Origin: Adiantum capillus-veneris
Lineage: Eukaryota; Streptophyta; Polypodiopsida; Polypodiales; Pteridaceae
Reading direction: 5' to 3'
Assembly: GCA_014529385.2 (NCBI GenBank)
Contig: CM043952.1
Span: 150,379,057-150,443,056 of the forward strand
Length of the DNA: 64,000 bases
Part shown: positions 34,330-47,406 of the stretch, one piece after another
Layout of the letters: the number at the start of each line of letters is the position of its first letter
Position numbering within the stretch: the first letter of the stretch is position 1
Made by a program: the position numbers and the translations under genes
Notes under the pieces: generated by a model
Told to the model about the DNA's origin: nothing
Databases searched by the model: none
Seen by the model: the letters and a program-made list of their open reading frames with translations, nothing else

Positions 34330-34950
34330 AAAATATCTCTAAGAATGCCTATCAACATGCATGCCTAGAGACGAATAAGTAATTTTCTGGTTTCATTCAT
34401 AGCAAACTTTTAATTGTATGTTGCATTTAAGCATGCATGTCGCCATGCACGACTTGAGGAAAATAAACAATTTGAAATTTGGGGCTTTTGGTATCTGAAA
34501 AAGTGTTCTTTTGTGTTTTAACTCTCATAGCAAAATTTTGATTTGACGATGCCTCTAGGTATTCCCATCCGCATGCATGCCTAGGGGCAATGGATTAATT
34601 AGAAATTGTATTTTTTAGTTTTGTAGAGAAGTACTATTTATTTTTTCATTCATAGAAAACTTATGATTGAATGTTGCTTCTAGGTATGCTCGTCGGCATG
34701 CATGCCTACACGCATGAATATATTAGAATTTGTATGTTTTAGTCATGTAGAGAATTTTTTTTTCCATCCATAGCAAAGTTATGCAAGGATTTTTTCTCCA
34801 GGCTTGCTTGTCATCATGTGTGTCTAGAGGAAGTAAATTGATTCACTATTCATTTTTTAGAATATGAGGTTTTTGGTATGTTCATAAGTAAGACTCGATG
34901 ATGCCTCTAGGTATGCCAATTGGCATGCATCTTAAGAGGCAATATATTGA
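34330..34950. repeat. Tandem repeat of about 115-120 bp with a palindromic core
   Basis: Six degenerate units lie near 34,341, 34,421, 34,549, 34,672, 34,785 and 34,900. The core of the best units is TGCCTCTAGGTATGCC ... GGCATGCATGCCTAGAGGCA, a dyad that can fold into a hairpin. It is preceded by a TTCATAGCAAACTT-like stretch. The last unit contains ATGCCAATTGGCAT, a perfect 14-bp palindrome. Confidence 0.7.
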
Positions 34951-34959
34951 TTCAATATA

Positions 34960-35560
34960 TTACTTTTGAGGTGGTAAAGTTGCTATTAAGAATCCTAAAT
35001 TGCTTGAAATTCTCAAATGAGGTGTCCAATGGACTATATTAAGTTTTTGAAAATTTAATTCTTGTACAAATGAAACCCATCGCAACTTTAAAACAAAATT
35101 GCATATACTAGTGATTGGACAATGTACAATGTGTTATGAATTTTGTGTCTCTAGTCCAACAATACATGGACGATCCAAAAGGGTAACATGACTAGATGTG
35201 ATCTCTTTCCAACCCCTTAAGAATAGTGGCCAAATCTCATATGGGACAACAACCAAAATATTAGAGGGTCTTGACACTCAAGAGGAAGAAATTCACTGCG
35301 ATATGGGATAGGATCTACTCATGACATTGATGAGACTCTGGTTCTTGAAGAGAGCAATAGTGATGAGGATGTTGTAGCCACAAAGATGGGGATGAGCATA
35401 GAGGAGCTGATGTACTATAGAGTACACCTATGTTCAATTGCTTTGATTTTCCTCTTATTCCATTGTACAAGTTGATTCCTTATGCAAGAGTCAGTGAACT
35501 TATAAATGATCTCAATGGGCTTAAGGTTTCCTTTGCAACAAAGAAAGAATCTATGTAAGA
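34960..35560. other. No recognised gene
   Basis: Protein-like fragments occur (for example around 35,300-35,500) but with no sustained frame or known motif. Confidence 0.35.
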
Positions 35561-35562
35561 AA

Positions 35563-35810
35563 TTTGGGCTTTTAATGTTTGACTTTGGACAGGTAAGAGA
35601 GCAGGTACTAGTGACATGTGAGTTTAAGAACTTGAATGCTATTTTGAATTTTTGTACTTTGCTTTTTCATTCCTTTTATGTATGTTTTTTACTTATGAAG
35701 ATGCAAGAAATGAGGGCTTTTATTGTTTGACTTTGGACATTTAAGAAAGCATGAGGCTAGTGACATGTGAGTTTAAGAACCTGAGTGATGTTTTGAATTT
35801 TTGTACTTTG
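35563..35810 (+). repeat. Duplicated 97-bp segment, spacing about 150 bp
   Basis: GGGCTTTTAATGTTTGACTT (from about 35,564) and GGGCTTTTATTGTTTGACTT (from about 35,713) begin two copies that run through CTAGTGACATGTGAGTTTAAG to TTTTTGTACTTTG. The first copy contains a splice-donor-like CAG/GTAAGA that the second lacks. Confidence 0.75.
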
Positions 35811-35974
35811 TAAATAAGTAACCCGTCGTCTTGAGGGTCTTTTCTTCTCTGTGTGTGCGCACGCACGCGCACGTGCCAATGCCCTATCTAATTGAATTGG
35901 TCGTACTAGGTTTATTCTTAGACAATGACTATGAAAAAAAACCTAAGCACCTTATCTTTAAATTATTTTTTAAT

Positions 35975-35977
<3 letters not shown>

Positions 35978-36052
<75 letters not shown>

Positions 36053-36066
36053 TGTACATGTGTGTG
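35978..36066. repeat. Compound (TC)n(TG)n microsatellite
   Basis: About 28 TC units run to 36,034, followed by about 11 TG units. Open frames on both strands across it are repeat readings. Confidence 0.95.
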
Positions 36067-36689
36067 TGCTTCCCATCCAAACAATGGGTCGTACATGTGT
36101 GCAACTAAAAAATGATGCGATGCGAAAGGAACCTCATCAAGGCATAAATGTTCTATTTCAAAATCCATATTGCCTTTTGAAAGCAAGAGAAAAGGGGTTT
36201 GAGGTGTTGATCACAAATCCTCCACAATGGCAATTTAAGTAAAGTGTTAATTTGTATGTTTATCTTCTCAAAATAGACTATTCTAATGCCATTTATGGTC
36301 CCAAAAATGACCCTCGTTGAGCATAAAAAAGCCAGAAGGCCTAGGAAAAACCCCTAAATTTATGGAAAACTCCTTTTGAGCTCAAATTCAATATCAAAAA
36401 TTATTTTTCCTACTTTCATGATCTCTTAGCACAATTGCCACAATCACACATGCTAGTTACTATTTTAGGTAGTTTTTGCTACCCACACCAAACTTTATAG
36501 GAAAGAATGTTGGACCACCATGATTAACATCGAGGTCTTCTTAGAATTTTTCAAGCTCGTTCAACATACACAGATTTCATATTCTTTGCTTTCTTATGTT
36601 CTTTTTCCTTTTTGCAATTTAACTCTTGAATATATATTTGATATTTGCATCTATATTTTTACTTTTCCTTTGCTGAGTCAACCAACGAT

Positions 36690-38650
36690 GACCACCCAAG
36701 ATTCTCTTGTTATGGATGAAAAGATTAATGTTCTTTTTGAAGAGCTTGAAAAGAAATGCACTACACGTAATCTTTTTGAACAATATCTTGAGAAGTTACA
36801 AAAGCACAGTTTCCACAAGCATAACCATGAATATGAAAACAAAGACAAGTGGATTATCGAAGTGATTAAGCATACTTTGGATGATCAAGCCGAAGCAAAA
36901 CAAACAAGTTCTTTGAAAAGTCATTAATCTTTATAAAGTACAATGGAAGAAAGGATGCATGTATACTTCTCTCTTAATTATCATCCTTGGGTGACTACTT
37001 TCAAGGAGAAAAGTTCAATGAAAGAGACAAAAGCAAACGTGCAACAAACCAAATGATGAAATGTGCTTCTCTTTCGTGCAATGTGACTCATGAACGACAC
37101 AAACAACCAAGAACTTGGAAGAAATTTCAAAGAATGCTAATGAAATACTTTCTTCCTTCTCAATACAAAGAGAAAGCTAGACATGGATGGGATACTCTTT
37201 AATCTAGGACCTAGAAAACTATCACACAGTACACAGACAGATTTTGGCAAAGTGTACTTTCTCTTCAAAATGTAGAAAAAAATTATCACTTCACTTTCAA
37301 GAGAAATTATATTGCCAGCTTGGAGCATACTTTGCATGCTAAGGTCAACAAATTTCATCCACATACATTAGAAAGAACAGCTCATGATGTTCAAGTTGCA
37401 AAAGGTAAAGATCCAATTCCAAAAGGGACACCAATCAGAAAGAGTAATTCTTCTCTTGCACCACCACAATGTAAAAATCCTACTACGCCTCAACAAGGAC
37501 CAATGTCACCAATGGACAACAATGGATGCAACATTACGATCAATGTCGACCACAATCAAACAATTCCAATCGAAATGGTTTTGGACATAAGAAGGTAAAC
37601 AACAATGGTTCCGAAGTAATGCTTTTAAAACTTCATCTTTTCCTCTCTTGAATTCATAGTACAAGGACCCACATAGTTACAATAACGGCATCAAGAATAA
37701 TGGAAAAGTCAATGTGAAGATCGTTATTTGATACACCTATCACAAGATGGGATATATAGCTAACAAGTATCCTAGAAGCAAGTTAGCATGTTCCTCACAC
37801 TATATTGAGGGGATTGAAGATGAAATTGACATCAAGTGCACAACATGGAGATGGATATCAACATTGCCAACACTTTTGAAGATAGCAATCAAGAACCTCA
37901 AGGTAACTCAGACTACCAAGATCACAAAGGTACTCTTACTTCTTAGCTACATAGTCTCTTATGTATACAAGTTCAGATTGGTGATGATTCTTTTAAGTTA
38001 TTACATGATGATGGAAGCACACATGATTTCATTTCTACATGTGTTTTACAAAAAGTTGAAATTGCATATGACTTCCACAAATTATAAAGTAGAAGTAGCT
38101 TTCCAAGGAACCAAAATAATTATGTGTATATTGTAAAAGATTGAGAATACCAATTAGGAGACTTCACTGAATCACGAGATTTCCTAGTAGCACCATTTCA
38201 AAACACAAATTGGAGACATCTCAATCCAAAGATTGACTATAAGAAGCATACACTCATTGTTACATATAATGAAACCTAACCAAAAGCTAGAGCTAGAACC
38301 CTTCTTAGTCACACTCAAGCTAAAAGGTTAACTTGAAAAAATAACAAACAATTTTTAATTCTAATTAATGAGATTGAAACACACAGAGACCAATTGTCAC
38401 TTTCTTAATAAATTTTTTAATGAAATATAAAGAAATTTTTGTTGAATATATGCTTTCAAGATTACCTCCTTCTAGAGTGGAAGACCACACAAGAGAGTTG
38501 ATTTTAAGTACTACACCACCTTGTTAAGAACCATATCGTCAAAATCAAACTGAACAAAGAGAAATTCAAAGTTTTCATAGTTGTCTCCTTCGAGGAAAAG
38601 TCTATTGGTCGTTGTTGGACAAAATGTACATACTCCAATCTACCATGCCA
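36690..38650 (+). mobile_element. Degenerate Ty3/gypsy remnant: gag, zinc knuckle, protease
   Basis: Fragments in shifting frames follow the gypsy order. The gag part has LFEQYLEKLQ and, after breaks, TWKKFQRMLMKYFLPSQY then TITQYTDRFW, matching the retrotransposon gag pattern. Near 37,735 YTYHKMGYIANKYPRSK looks like a decayed CCHC knuckle. Near 38,000 DDGSTHDFIST matches the retropepsin active site (normally DSGSTHxFI). Near 38,220 NPKIDYKKHTLIVTY fits the protease-RT linker, and near 38,465 YLPPSRVEDHTREL resembles the start of the RT linker. Stops and frameshifts are frequent, and RT proper, RNase H and integrase are not recognisable downstream. No LTRs were found. Confidence 0.65.
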
Positions 38651-38659
38651 ACACTCCCT

Positions 38660-40770
38660 CAATCTTGACCTAGAAAGGGAGAGCTCTAGAATGCTAATGC
38701 TAGTAAAAAATTCCAAGACCAAACATAATTCATATGGTTTTAATTTAGAACAATCCACAACTAGTAACAAGCTTTATAAACTTAACAACATATTCATTCT
38801 TGGTAGGCTACTCAGTGGTGTAAATTACCCTACAACATTTCTCCTTTGAGGTGGAGAATTTATCTTTGATAGCTTTAGTCCTTGTAAGGGTGTGGTGGTT
38901 GCCCTCTTCGACAAAATCTTTAAACTTAAGTTGCTGCGTCAACTCCACCTCAAACTCCTCGTGAATTTCACACCAAAGAGGATCTTACTTTTCTTTACTT
39001 GATCTTCATAATAAAAAACATACATAAAAGAAATTGTCCCAGTGTCCATTGTAAAAAATCAAATGGGATAGAGTAAATCAAATTTTTCTTTTGTGTGTTA
39101 GGAGTGTCTATTTTTTAATAGGAATTTACCCATTTGCACATCTTTTGGGTGATTGCCTTCCTGAAATGGCTCATTGGAAACTTGATTTGAAAGCTTGGTT
39201 ATTGTGACACATTTTTGTGGAATTCAATGGAGAATGGATTTTTAAAATCTATCTTGTCAAAAAAAAATGGACACTCTACCTTTATTGGGATACTTCAAGT
39301 CACTGAATAAACAAAGATAGGTTATGCATCCATCGTGCTTCTACTGAGCTTTGATTAAAAGATGCATATTTAAGAGATCGCTATCAACAAGAGGTTATTG
39401 AACCAATATTGTCACAAAAAGTGCTTGTTGGCCCTACCCCTCTTTAGGAACATCTTCAAACTAGCCACTTTTTGTACTCTTGTTAATTGACCACAATTGG
39501 CATATACATCGATCAAAACAATGCCAAGCAGGACAAATTCTCCAAGATACATGACTAACAATTAATTCATGAATGTTCATGAATAATGCCATAGACCTAC
39601 AAGATGCAAGAGCATGTAAAGTGGCCCTCACTTTTCACTAGCCTGGAAATTTTCCAGTGCTCCTTCTTGAATCTACCCCTATTGTGCATATCCTACAATC
39701 AATGCATTTGAAGAGAAGCCCTTACTTTGCACTCACTATAATTATCCAATGCTTCTTGGCCCTACCCTTAGTTGGAAAAGACTATGATCAACACATAAAA
39801 GAGACAACATATATGATACACCAAATAGGGGCATGGCAGGATTAGATTGTGAAAATTTGTTTTGTTTACATAGATAGACTAACATACAAACTAAACAAAG
39901 CATAAACAATGAGATGTTGTTTTCACCAAGAAGCAAACACAGGGGGTACTCGTATTTGCTTTCATCAACAGATTGATCACAGTTGGCACGTGTGACAACA
40001 ACAACAACACCAAATGTGATCTTTGTTCTCATAGCCCCATATTAACAATCATATCATAAATTGATTGCCCTTATCACATTCCAACATAATTCCACATTAC
40101 CTCAAGGTGAAGGGATAGGTTGTTGCATCTAGAAAGAAACTCTAACCAATGACCATAATGTTGAAATAAACAACCAAGATTGTCAATATTTGATAATATG
40201 GGATAAATCCCATATCCATTTTTGAAATGGGCATGTGGTCGTTGCAATAGGTTTTGATGAGGCGGCACCCTATTTGGCTCAACAACTTTCTCAACCTTCA
40301 CAAGAAGAGGGATCCTTGGAAGGGGATGTAGGGTGGGTCGGCTTGGCTTCAATGTGGTGGGGCAGGGCTGAGATGCAAAGATTCCTAGGCAGAAGGTGCA
40401 TGAGTTTGCCCAGGGGGGCCGTCGGCTACCCTCCTTGTATCCTCCAAGCTACCCCCTTTGCTCATATGCCCTACCTTTCTTTTGGAGAAAGGGAGAGAGC
40501 CATCCTCCTGCCTCTTCACAACGGGCTCTTGACAGCTCAGTTTGTGTTCAAGAGGTCCATTTGGGACGGTTCCCTTGGTCTCCGCAGCAGTCAATGACCA
40601 AAAAATAGTCTAACCCTAATTGAAAATGCTCAGGGGAACGAGATATACACATGTAGATCTCCTCACTACGTGATTGTCGAACTCTGCTCTCTCAAGAGCA
40701 TCACTAGCTCACTCTAGAGCACTACTAGTGGTAGGTACATTGCTAGTAGATTGAGCTATTTGTGTAACTG
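38660..40770. other. No gene confidently recognised
   Basis: This may be the decayed rest of the gypsy remnant. A short minus-strand stretch at 38,800-38,990 (WCEIHEEFEVELTQQLKFKD) is protein-like but unplaced. A GC-richer patch at 40,240-40,600 has open frames on both strands that shadow each other and show no domain. Confidence 0.35.
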
Positions 40771-40779
40771 ACTTTGAGG

Positions 40780-41469
40780 CTACGACCTCAAATATCACTT
40801 TGCGATACTCAACCTATTTCATGGGCTATCTATGCATCTTTGATTCATTAAAAAACACTTGTAAGCTACGCATAACTCTCCAAAATTTTTGAGTGGTGCC
40901 AGAGATGATAACCCATCTCTCCATCTGCACCATAGCCACCAATGAAGGTGAATTTGTGTGACTTGGGATCCAGCTTCTTTCTAAGCTCTTTAGGCACGTG
41001 TGAGAATGCATCACACTCATGCACTCAACAACTCCATTTTGAGCATGCCTCGTTTGCTACAAAAGTCCTTGAAACTCAATGTAGACGTACTCTCCCCCAT
41101 TGTCAATGTGCAAAGCCTTCAACTTCTTGCATGACTGGTTTTCTACCATATCTAGGAACTTCTAGAAGACACTTCAGACTTTGTCTTTCCTCTTCAAGAG
41201 ATTGACCCACACCTTTTGAGTAGATTCATCCATGAATGTGAGGAAATATAATTGCCCCCCCCCCCGCGAGACGTATGTGGCATAGGCCCACATAGATCAC
41301 TGAACCAGATCTAGGGGATTCCCTAACTTTCTATCCACCAATGGCAAAGTGGTAAGCCTAATTTGTCTCCCATATATGCAATGCTCACATAAACTAAAAT
41401 CAAAATAGTTTCATAGAGGGATATATTCAAAATGTTGTAACTACTTCATTCATTTCTAACTCATATGAC
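40780..41469 (-). mobile_element. Ty1/copia relic, second part (GAG-pre-integrase to end of integrase)
   Basis: Read on the minus strand from 41,469 down, the order is GAG-pre-integrase (CEHCIYGRQIRLTTLP), SDLCGPMP, the integrase core (YFLTFMDESTQKVWV, LHIDNGGEYV), and then the C-terminal part (HECDAFSHVPKELRKKLDPK, FFNESKMHR). Stops and frameshifts are present. RT and RNase H are missing beyond about 40,780. It continues the relic at 53,088-54,400, from which it is separated by the gypsy element inserted at 41,475. Confidence 0.85.
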
Positions 41470-42439
41470 CAAGCTGTAAGCTTTCCAGTTTTTGAAACCT
41501 TAGAAATTGTACAAAGACTGTTCAAACTAACTTGGCTATTGAGAAAACACTGTAGAATGATCCAACTATGGCTTATTTTGGTATTTTTGGAACTGTAACC
41601 AGAGCTTTACCATGGTTAGAATTTTTCAGAATCAAATTCCGATAAAATTTGGAAAAGTTACGGGCTCTGAAAGGTTACACTAGGAATTGAATGAGTTAAG
41701 TAAAATTGGATGGTTTCAGTAATTATCATTGCTAAAGAATTTTTTATCCTAAGGTTCTATAAATTGCAGATAATTCAAATTTTAATCATTAAAAATCAGA
41801 GAAATTAGCAAAAATCAATTCTGGAAGTTGAGGGGGCTATGTGGAGCTATTTGGAACCTGCCTGGGACAAAATTAGCAGGTGGCGCTAGTTGAAAGCTGG
41901 GGCCTTGCTTGAGGTGCCAGAACCTGCCAGAAACAGCCCAGGGGCCTTGAAAAGCTATAAAAAGACCCCCTTCCTTCACAAAAAATTAGACTCAGAGACT
42001 TGGTAAATTCTCTCTCATCTAGAGGGACCTCTACGCAAAAATCATTAGAGAGCAAAGCTCTAGTTGGTTAATCAACGATAATTAGCACTAACCTTTTTCA
42101 ATCAGTAAAACTATGTTAACCTATTTACATTTTTCTTAATTAATTGAAGATTAAACCTATGTATACTCTAAAATTCTCTCCTAATTCAAAATTATATGCT
42201 AATTATTGAGATTAAGCTTAGGGACACTAAGCTAATTTATTATTATATTATATTAGGGCTAAAATTACTCTTTTTAACCATAAATTTATGATATTTATGC
42301 TAATTAAATTTAGATTTAGATGAGATAATTATCAAAGCTGTGTCAAACTGTCATTATGCTAGGAAAATTATCTTTTAATATTTTGAGTAATTTTATAATT
42401 ATTGAAGCAGAATTACACTATTTTTAAGAGAAAAGTAAA

Positions 42440-43920
42440 GGGGGAAATGATGAAATTAATTTAAAAAGGTTTGAGATAATTATCAAAGATAAAACATATT
42501 TTAATAAACTCATGATAATTATCTTAATCTCAGATAATTAGCTTAACTAATTATCTCAGCATAATTACACTGTTTTTAAGGGAAAATAAAAGGAGAAAAA
42601 TAGCAAACTCATAAAAATGCTTTGAGATAATTATTAGAGGAAAAATACTTCTTATGAAACCCTTGATAATTGTTTTAACCTTAGATAATTACTTTAAGTA
42701 ATTATATCAGCAGAATTACACTGTTTTTAAGGAGAAAAAAAGGGAGAAAATAGCAAACTAATCCAAAATACTTTGAGATAATTATCAAAGGAAAACAAAA
42801 CATCTTATGAAACTTGTGATAATTATCTCAAATAATTAGCTTAACTAATTTTTTAAGCAGAATTACACTATTTTTAAGGGAAAATAAAGGAGAAAAATAG
42901 CAAACTAATCCAAAATGCTTTGAGATAATTATCAAAGGAATAACACTTCTTATGAAACCCTTGATAATTTTTTTAACCTCAGATAAATAGTTTAACTAAT
43001 TATATCAATAGAATTACACTATTTTTAAGAAAAAATAAAAGGGAGAAAATAGCAAACTAATCCAAAATACTTTGAGATACTTATCAGAGGAAAACAACAT
43101 CTTATGAATACCATGATAATTATTTTAATCTCAAATAATTGCTTAACTAATTTTTTTTCAGCAGAATTACACTGTTTTGAAGAGAAAATAGAAAGGAAAA
43201 AATAGCAAACTAATCCAAAATGCTTTGAGATTATTATCAGAGGAAAGAAACATCTTATGAAACATATGATAATTATTTTAATCTTAAACAATTAGTTTCA
43301 CAAATTATCTCAACAGAATTATATTGTTTTAAAGAAAAAATAAATAGGCAAAACTAGCAAATTGATTCAAAAAGCTTTGAGATAATTATAAAAGGAAAAA
43401 CATATCTTCTAAAACCCATGATAATTATCTTAACTTCAATAATTAGCGTAACTAATTATCTCAATAGAATTACACTGTTTTTAAGGGAAAATAAAAAGGG
43501 AAAAATAGCAAACTAATCCAAAATGCTTTGAGATAATTATCAGAGAGAAAACACATCTTATGAAACTCGTGATAATTATTTTAATCTCAGATAATTCGTT
43601 TAATAAATTATCTTAGCACAATTACACTATTTATAAAGAAAAATAAAAAGGGGAAAATAGCAAACTAATCCAAAATGATTTGAAAAAAACATCAGAGCTA
43701 AAACACATCTTGAGAAACCCTAATAAATATCTTAACCTTGGAGAATTAGTCTAATTTATTATCTCAATAGAAAAACACTGTTTTAAAATGAAAATAAAAG
43801 AGGTAAAATGGAAATTTAATCCAAAAACCTTTGAGATAATTATCAGAGGTAAAATACATCTTGAGAAACCCGTGATAAATATCTTTACCTCAGATAGTTA
43901 GTTTAGATACTTATTTTTAC
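42440..43920 (+). repeat. 150-bp tandem array inside the 5' LTR (about 10 units)
   Basis: The marker CTTTGAGATAATTATCAGAGG recurs near 42,471, 42,621, 42,771, 42,918, 43,068, 43,222, 43,373, 43,525, 43,676 (altered) and 43,828, a spacing of 147-154 bp. Each unit also has AGATAATTAG-CTTAA-CTAATTATCT or a variant, a 10-bp-stem hairpin, and GATAATTATC, a 10-bp palindrome. AATTACACTGTTTTTAAGGG and GCAAACTAATCCAAAAT are the other shared blocks. Confidence 0.9.
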
Positions 43921-44468
43921 AAAAAGTAACCGATTTTGTGTATAAATCGGAGAAAGGAAATTAGTAAATGAGTTTATATAATTATTCAATAATTACCAGA
44001 GGTCAGAAATCACTCTTGAAGGTTGGGAAAATTACCTTAGCCTAAATTTTTAGTATAACAAATTACTGTCGGCTAATTTTGCCTAAATTAGACGATAAAT
44101 ATAGAAGAAAAAAGTTATAAATCAATTTTATGAGTTAACCAAAAAATTCTTAGAGATAGAACATATGAAATTCCATCTAGGGTAAATAATCTAGTAGCAG
44201 ATAGGTAACTCATAATTTATTGAGGCCAAAAATAGGATATTCTTGGAACATAAACTAAGGAGAAACCTAGTAAAATAGCTCCAATAATTATATGATAATT
44301 ATGGGAGAATACTAATAGTACAAGGAAGTTACAGGAGAAATATCTCATCCAATAACTAACAAGGATATTTATTTATTCCAAAAGTCCTTATTTTTGGATA
44401 AAAAGAAAGAAAAGAGATTATTCATTTAATTCTCTAATCGATTAAGTCCTTTTATAAAGGCTGCCAAT

Positions 44469-44657
44469 ATGGCTCCAAAGAGAACAAGAGGAAATCCTCT
44501 TACCGATGAAGAGGATACTATCAACAAAAGAAATAAATCCAATCATGACCATGTGGCTAGGCCTAGTCATAGGCCTACAAAGGAAAGTCTGGAGACACCA
44601 GTGCAACAACACATGGCTGACCAGTCACACAGGTGGATTTCCATTTTGTTCACTTAA
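44469..44657 (+). CDS. Short open frame inside the 5' LTR (MAPKRTRG...)
   Basis: The 62-codon frame starts MAPKRTRGNPLTDEED, then NKRNK, and is basic and hydrophilic. The same position in the other LTR (51,785) has a 78-codon frame starting MTPKRTRRTPLTDEED. A TATA-like TTTTATAAAGG lies 10-20 bases upstream. The MAPKRTR style is like the start of some plant gypsy gag proteins. It could be a leader peptide or a gag start captured in the LTR; equally it could be chance conservation by shared descent. Confidence 0.3.
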   Translation: MAPKRTRGNPLTDEEDTINKRNKSNHDHVARPSHRPTKESLETPVQQHMADQSHRWISILFT

Positions 44658-45772
44658 GTATTTAATTAGATTAAAGTTTATTTCTAAATTAACATTGCAT
44701 ACGTAAGGGTTAGGAAGGATTAACTGGCCATAAACGGAATGTAACTTCCAAGAAACCAACGAGCAATGATTTTAAATAGGAAAGAAATGATTGGGTTACG
44801 ACTGATTGACATAGGAAATAAATGTTTGATCATCCTTAAGACAACTTGTCTCAAGACACCTCTGATTCCTTGGAATATTTTACTCCAGGTAATGAGTAAT
44901 GATGGCGATTCCGACATGGATTAATCGGTTTCCTTAGTGCGCATGGAGTCTTTACCATGTGCTTGTTTGTGCTTGTGTATATTACTTAGGATATCGAGTT
45001 TATCCTAGAGGAACCACCCGGTTGTATGGGCAACCGGTTGGCGTATGGGCGCCCGGACTATGGGTGATGGATTTTTCCACTCCGGTTTTTATAAATAAGG
45101 AATGGGTGCCGTTTTTTCACCCCTGTGTAGGTGGTCTTGAGACAAGCCAATAATGGTCAGAGATACTTCAGAATGATAGTACCTTGTCTTAAGTCTAAAG
45201 ATGTTTGTTTGCTAAAAGAATGTTTTCAATACTATTTTCAAGGGTTGTCTTAATGAAATTCAGGTATGAAAGTTAAAAGAAATCATTGTTTTAATTGTGA
45301 CAAGAATGTGGTAGTAATTAAACAACAAAGAATCATGTGTGAGTGCGGGGTGGTAAGTGGGGATTGACTAAGGTTGTCAATCATGGACGGGTGGACCTGA
45401 TTAGTTAGGTAACTATCCATTCCCGCGTACTAAAAACGTCTAGAAACTGCTCCACTTGGAAGAGGAATCCACCAGCGGCTGTGCCCTCACATATGTTAGG
45501 GGGGAAAAAACGTTGGCTAAGGAAACCTTAATCCGAATGATGGAAGTTATAGGGCCGAAATAGTTTTTTTTTTAATATTCAACAAGTTATCTTGTTTGCA
45601 CTGCGAGACAGGACTAGGTCTCCTTCTAACGCTATACACCTAAACCATTATCAATGGTAAGGGTGAATTCCCTGCAATTCTTCTTGTTTAGGACTCAGAT
45701 TTTATTAGGCCTAGAGACCTGTCAAGGATCCCATCCTGCTTTTGGTGTCGGCGGGTTTGGAGACATCACAAG

Positions 45773-45784
45773 TGGTATCATAGC
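45773..45784 (+). promoter_or_regulatory. Primer-binding site, initiator Met tRNA
   Basis: TGGTATCATAGC lies two bases after the 5' LTR end. It matches the plant iMet PBS (TGGTATCAGAGC) at 11 of 12 positions. Confidence 0.85.
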
Positions 45785-46050
45785 ATGGTTTAACAAGGTC
45801 CTGACCCTAGGGTGAAATGTTGATAGAATAGGCACAATAAGTTATATTGCATTTTTAATTATAGTATGTTGTGAGATGAGAATTTCCCTATCAATACAGG
45901 AAAACATCCGCCAAGCTTATCAAAAGTTTATGATTTTCAACATGATGTTCGAGGCTGCTTGCAACTCCAATAAATTTTTATTTTGCAAGAGCATCATGCA
46001 ATTATTAGATGAGATGTTTTCCCTCCGGGAATCAGCTGGTAACAATTTGG
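45785..46050 (+). other. Vestigial leader/gag region of the gypsy element
   Basis: The space where gag and most of the protease belong is only about 270 bases, with no gag-like frame. A short frame at 45,876-46,064 has no recognisable motif. An internal deletion is the simplest explanation. Confidence 0.6.
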
Positions 46051-47406
46051 CTCGGGGAAGTTGAGTTTGAACTGGGAGGAACCCTTACTTCATCTTACTT
46101 TTGGACTCTACCAGTAGGAATATATAACTGTATTCTGGGAATGGATTGGTTAATAAAACATCAAGCCCATATTCACTTTGCTCAAGGAAACCTATCCTTC
46201 AAAAATCACTTAGGTGAAGAAACGTTAGTACAAGGATCAAATGGGAAACCTAAGGCTCAATTAGTTAAGGCTAGTCGACTTCTGAAGGGGTTACGCAAGG
46301 GGCAACAGATCTTTGTAGTAAAACTTAATAAGGATGATGATTCAAGGGACAACACAACTCCAGAATGGCTTAAGGAATTTTCGGATATATTTCCGGAAGA
46401 TCTCTCAAATTTACCTCCTCCAAGGGACATAGACCACGAAATAGAAACCTTTCCAGGTAGTGAACCAATTTCAAAAAGACCCTACAAAATGTCCCTCCCT
46501 GAAGCTATTGAATTAAAAGAATAGCTTCGTCAGCTTATTGAACAAGGATTCATAAGACCAAGCATTTCACCTTGGGGAGTGCCTGTTCTATTCCAAAAGA
46601 AGAAGGATGGATCTTTACGTCTCTGCATTGATTATAGGGGACTTAACCAGGTATCAGTAAAGAATAAGTATCCTATTTCTCGCATTAACTAATTACTTGA
46701 TAGATTACATGGAGCCAAGGTATTCACAAAAATTGATCTCATATCAGGTTACCCTCAAATCCGGATTAAGGAGGCAGATATTTACAAAACTGCATTCAAC
46801 ACCCGATATGGGCATTATGGGTTCATCGTGATGCCTTTTGGTCTTATGAATTCTCCAGCTACTTTTAACCGTCTCATGCACGATATATTCAAAGAATATC
46901 TGGATGATTTTGTGTTGGTATTTTTCAATGATATCTTGGTATATTCCAAAGATGAAAAAGAGCATGAAGGCCATGTATGTAAAATACTTCATCTTCTACG
47001 CCAACATCAGTTGTATGCCAAGATGAATAAATGTGTGTTCTTCACGTCCAAAGTTAGTTATCTTGGATTTATAATAAACCCTGAAGGAATCTTTGTAGAC
47101 CCCGCAAAGATTAAGGACATAATAGATTGGCCACAACCCAACACAATCAGTGAAATTCGAGGATTCTTGGGCATTACAGGATGGTATAGAATCTTCGTCA
47201 AAGATTATGCAGTCATCGCCGCACCCTTGACGCAGCTACTTAAAAAGACAGCCAAACTTACATGGGAAAAAGGATAGGAGGACTGTTTTCTCAAACTAAA
47301 ACAAAATCTCACATCAGCCCCTGTACTCAAACTTCCTGACTTCACTCAAGAGTTTGAAGTAGTAACAGATGCCAGCGGTCTTGCTATAGGAGGAGTCTTA
47401 AACCAA

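Larger units (their letters stand above)
41475..45770 (+). repeat. 5' LTR of the gypsy element (4,296 bp)
   Basis: The LTR begins TGTAAGCTTTCCAG and ends GGAGACATCACA. It carries about 41 bp (near 41,528-41,568, bounded by AACT) that the other LTR lacks, and a 150-bp tandem array of about ten units. A stretch CTATAAAAAGACCCCC at 41,955-41,970 and another TTTTATAAAGG at about 44,450 are TATA-like. LTRs over 4 kb are at the long end for Ty3/gypsy elements. Confidence 0.92.

Noticed and set aside
35831-36242. Open frames with Ser-Leu, Cys-Val and Arg-Glu runs on both strands
   Set aside because: They read the compound (TC)n(TG)n microsatellite at 35,978-36,066.
40235-40608. Three overlapping open frames in a GC-richer patch as a candidate gene
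   Set aside because: Frames on both strands shadow each other, none has a recognisable domain, and no splice or start context stands out.
44720-44917. Minus-strand open frame inside the 5' LTR as a gene
   Set aside because: It is not kept at the equivalent place in the 3' LTR and has no domain.
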